Positions 22,944 to 23,199 of a stretch of DNA of 23,199 bases are shown one piece after another; within the stretch, counting starts at the first letter, position 1, and each line of letters starts with the position of its first letter. The stretch spans positions 1-23,199 of the forward strand of contig JAHZHA010000009.1 in NCBI GenBank assembly GCA_019420525.1. The letters are read 5' to 3'. The position numbers and the translations under genes are program-made. The notes under the pieces are model-generated. The model saw only the letters and a list, made by a program, of their open reading frames with translations. It was not told where the DNA came from and ran no database searches. The DNA comes from Bacillota bacterium. GTDB lineage: Bacteria > Bacillota > Clostridia > Peptostreptococcales > Anaerovoracaceae.

Positions 22944-22978
22944 AAAAAAACCGTTCAGCCGGATGCCGAACGGTTTTA
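22944..22978. terminator. bidirectional terminator
   Basis: AAAACCGTTC and GAACGGTTTT form a stem with a short inner GC/GC pair and a run of A on the left and T on the right, so it can work in both directions. It follows the gene at the right edge (minus strand). The stretch 22817-22943 between it and the hybrid blaR promoter holds nothing I recognise. Confidence 0.75.
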
Positions 22979-23011
22979 TATCGTCATTGATTTCTTATTG
23001 CGGAATGGTTT

Positions 23012-23199
23012 TTACGACAGCGAAGACCTGTCTTGAAAAAGATACCCCAGATCCCGCGGCGGCAGTATTTCTTCCAGCGCTCTTGCCACCACCTCTACGA
23101 TCGCATGGCAGGGATTTTCATATCCTGCGATTTTCTGACTCTGTAATTCTATACACTGGAGTGTTCCCAACGATTCCATCATAAAATTCGTCAGTGAAG
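23012..23199 (-). CDS. C-terminal part of an unrecognised gene, cut by the window edge
   Basis: The last 61 codons of a minus-strand gene are present, with TAA at 23012-23014. The visible part is helical: FMMESLGTLQCIELQSQKIA, then NPCHAIVEVVARALEEILPPRDLGYLFQ. No family can be named from this piece. The bidirectional terminator at 22944-22978 follows it. Confidence 0.6.
   Translation of the reverse strand, partial: SLTNFMMESLGTLQCIELQSQKIAGYENPCHAIVEVVARALEEILPPRDLGYLFQDRSSLS

Overview
The window looks like a Bacillota chromosome, most plausibly a Clostridia/Lachnospiraceae-type anaerobe. The reasons are strong AGGAGG-type ribosome binding sites with GTG and TTG starts, many U-tailed hairpin terminators, SLH-domain exported proteins, BlaI/BlaR1-type regulation and moderate GC with AT-rich spacers. 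Species cannot be named. Almost everything is on the minus strand; only the DUF2089 pair (about 2.5-3.2 kb) and an IS66 remnant read on the plus strand. No tRNA, rRNA or CRISPR array was seen.

Layout, left to right. A decayed small gene with a G9 tract (95-389) is followed by a dGTPase (525-1934) and a DUF2089 regulator with its small membrane partner (2523-3238). Next is a TetR gene with two membrane-protein genes (3395-5145), linked by a shared palindromic operator. Then come two small ORFs, an AAA_14/DUF4143 ATPase (5669-7030), a YefM/RelE-type toxin-antitoxin pair (7458-8016), a DUF2200 protein, a 1040-residue TPR protein ending in a Suppressor-of-fused domain with its own TetR upstream (8850-12779), and a two-gene operon of secreted SLH proteins (12964-14789).

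The right third is a rearranged BlaI/BlaR1 cluster. It holds one intact blaI (18618-19004) followed by a blaR1 broken by a 121-bp deletion that removes the start of its HExxH protease motif (16795-18587). A second, intact BlaR1-like gene (20691-22685) keeps HExxH but has lost the penicillin-binding sensor. It carries instead an unrelated extracytoplasmic domain that is identical over 733 bp to the adjacent lipoprotein-like gene (19516-20577). A remnant of a second blaI lies upstream of it, and a 46-bp piece of the penicillin-sensor sequence lies at 15603-15648.

Matching BlaI-like operators (TTNTAC-N4-GTAGAA) are present at blaI, at the hybrid blaR and, unexpectedly, at the SLH operon promoter. 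My reading is a rewired regulon: the surviving BlaI represses these promoters and the hybrid receptor, sensing something other than beta-lactam, is the only intact BlaR-type protease encoded in the window. This is inference from sequence layout and is the most interesting hypothesis in the window.
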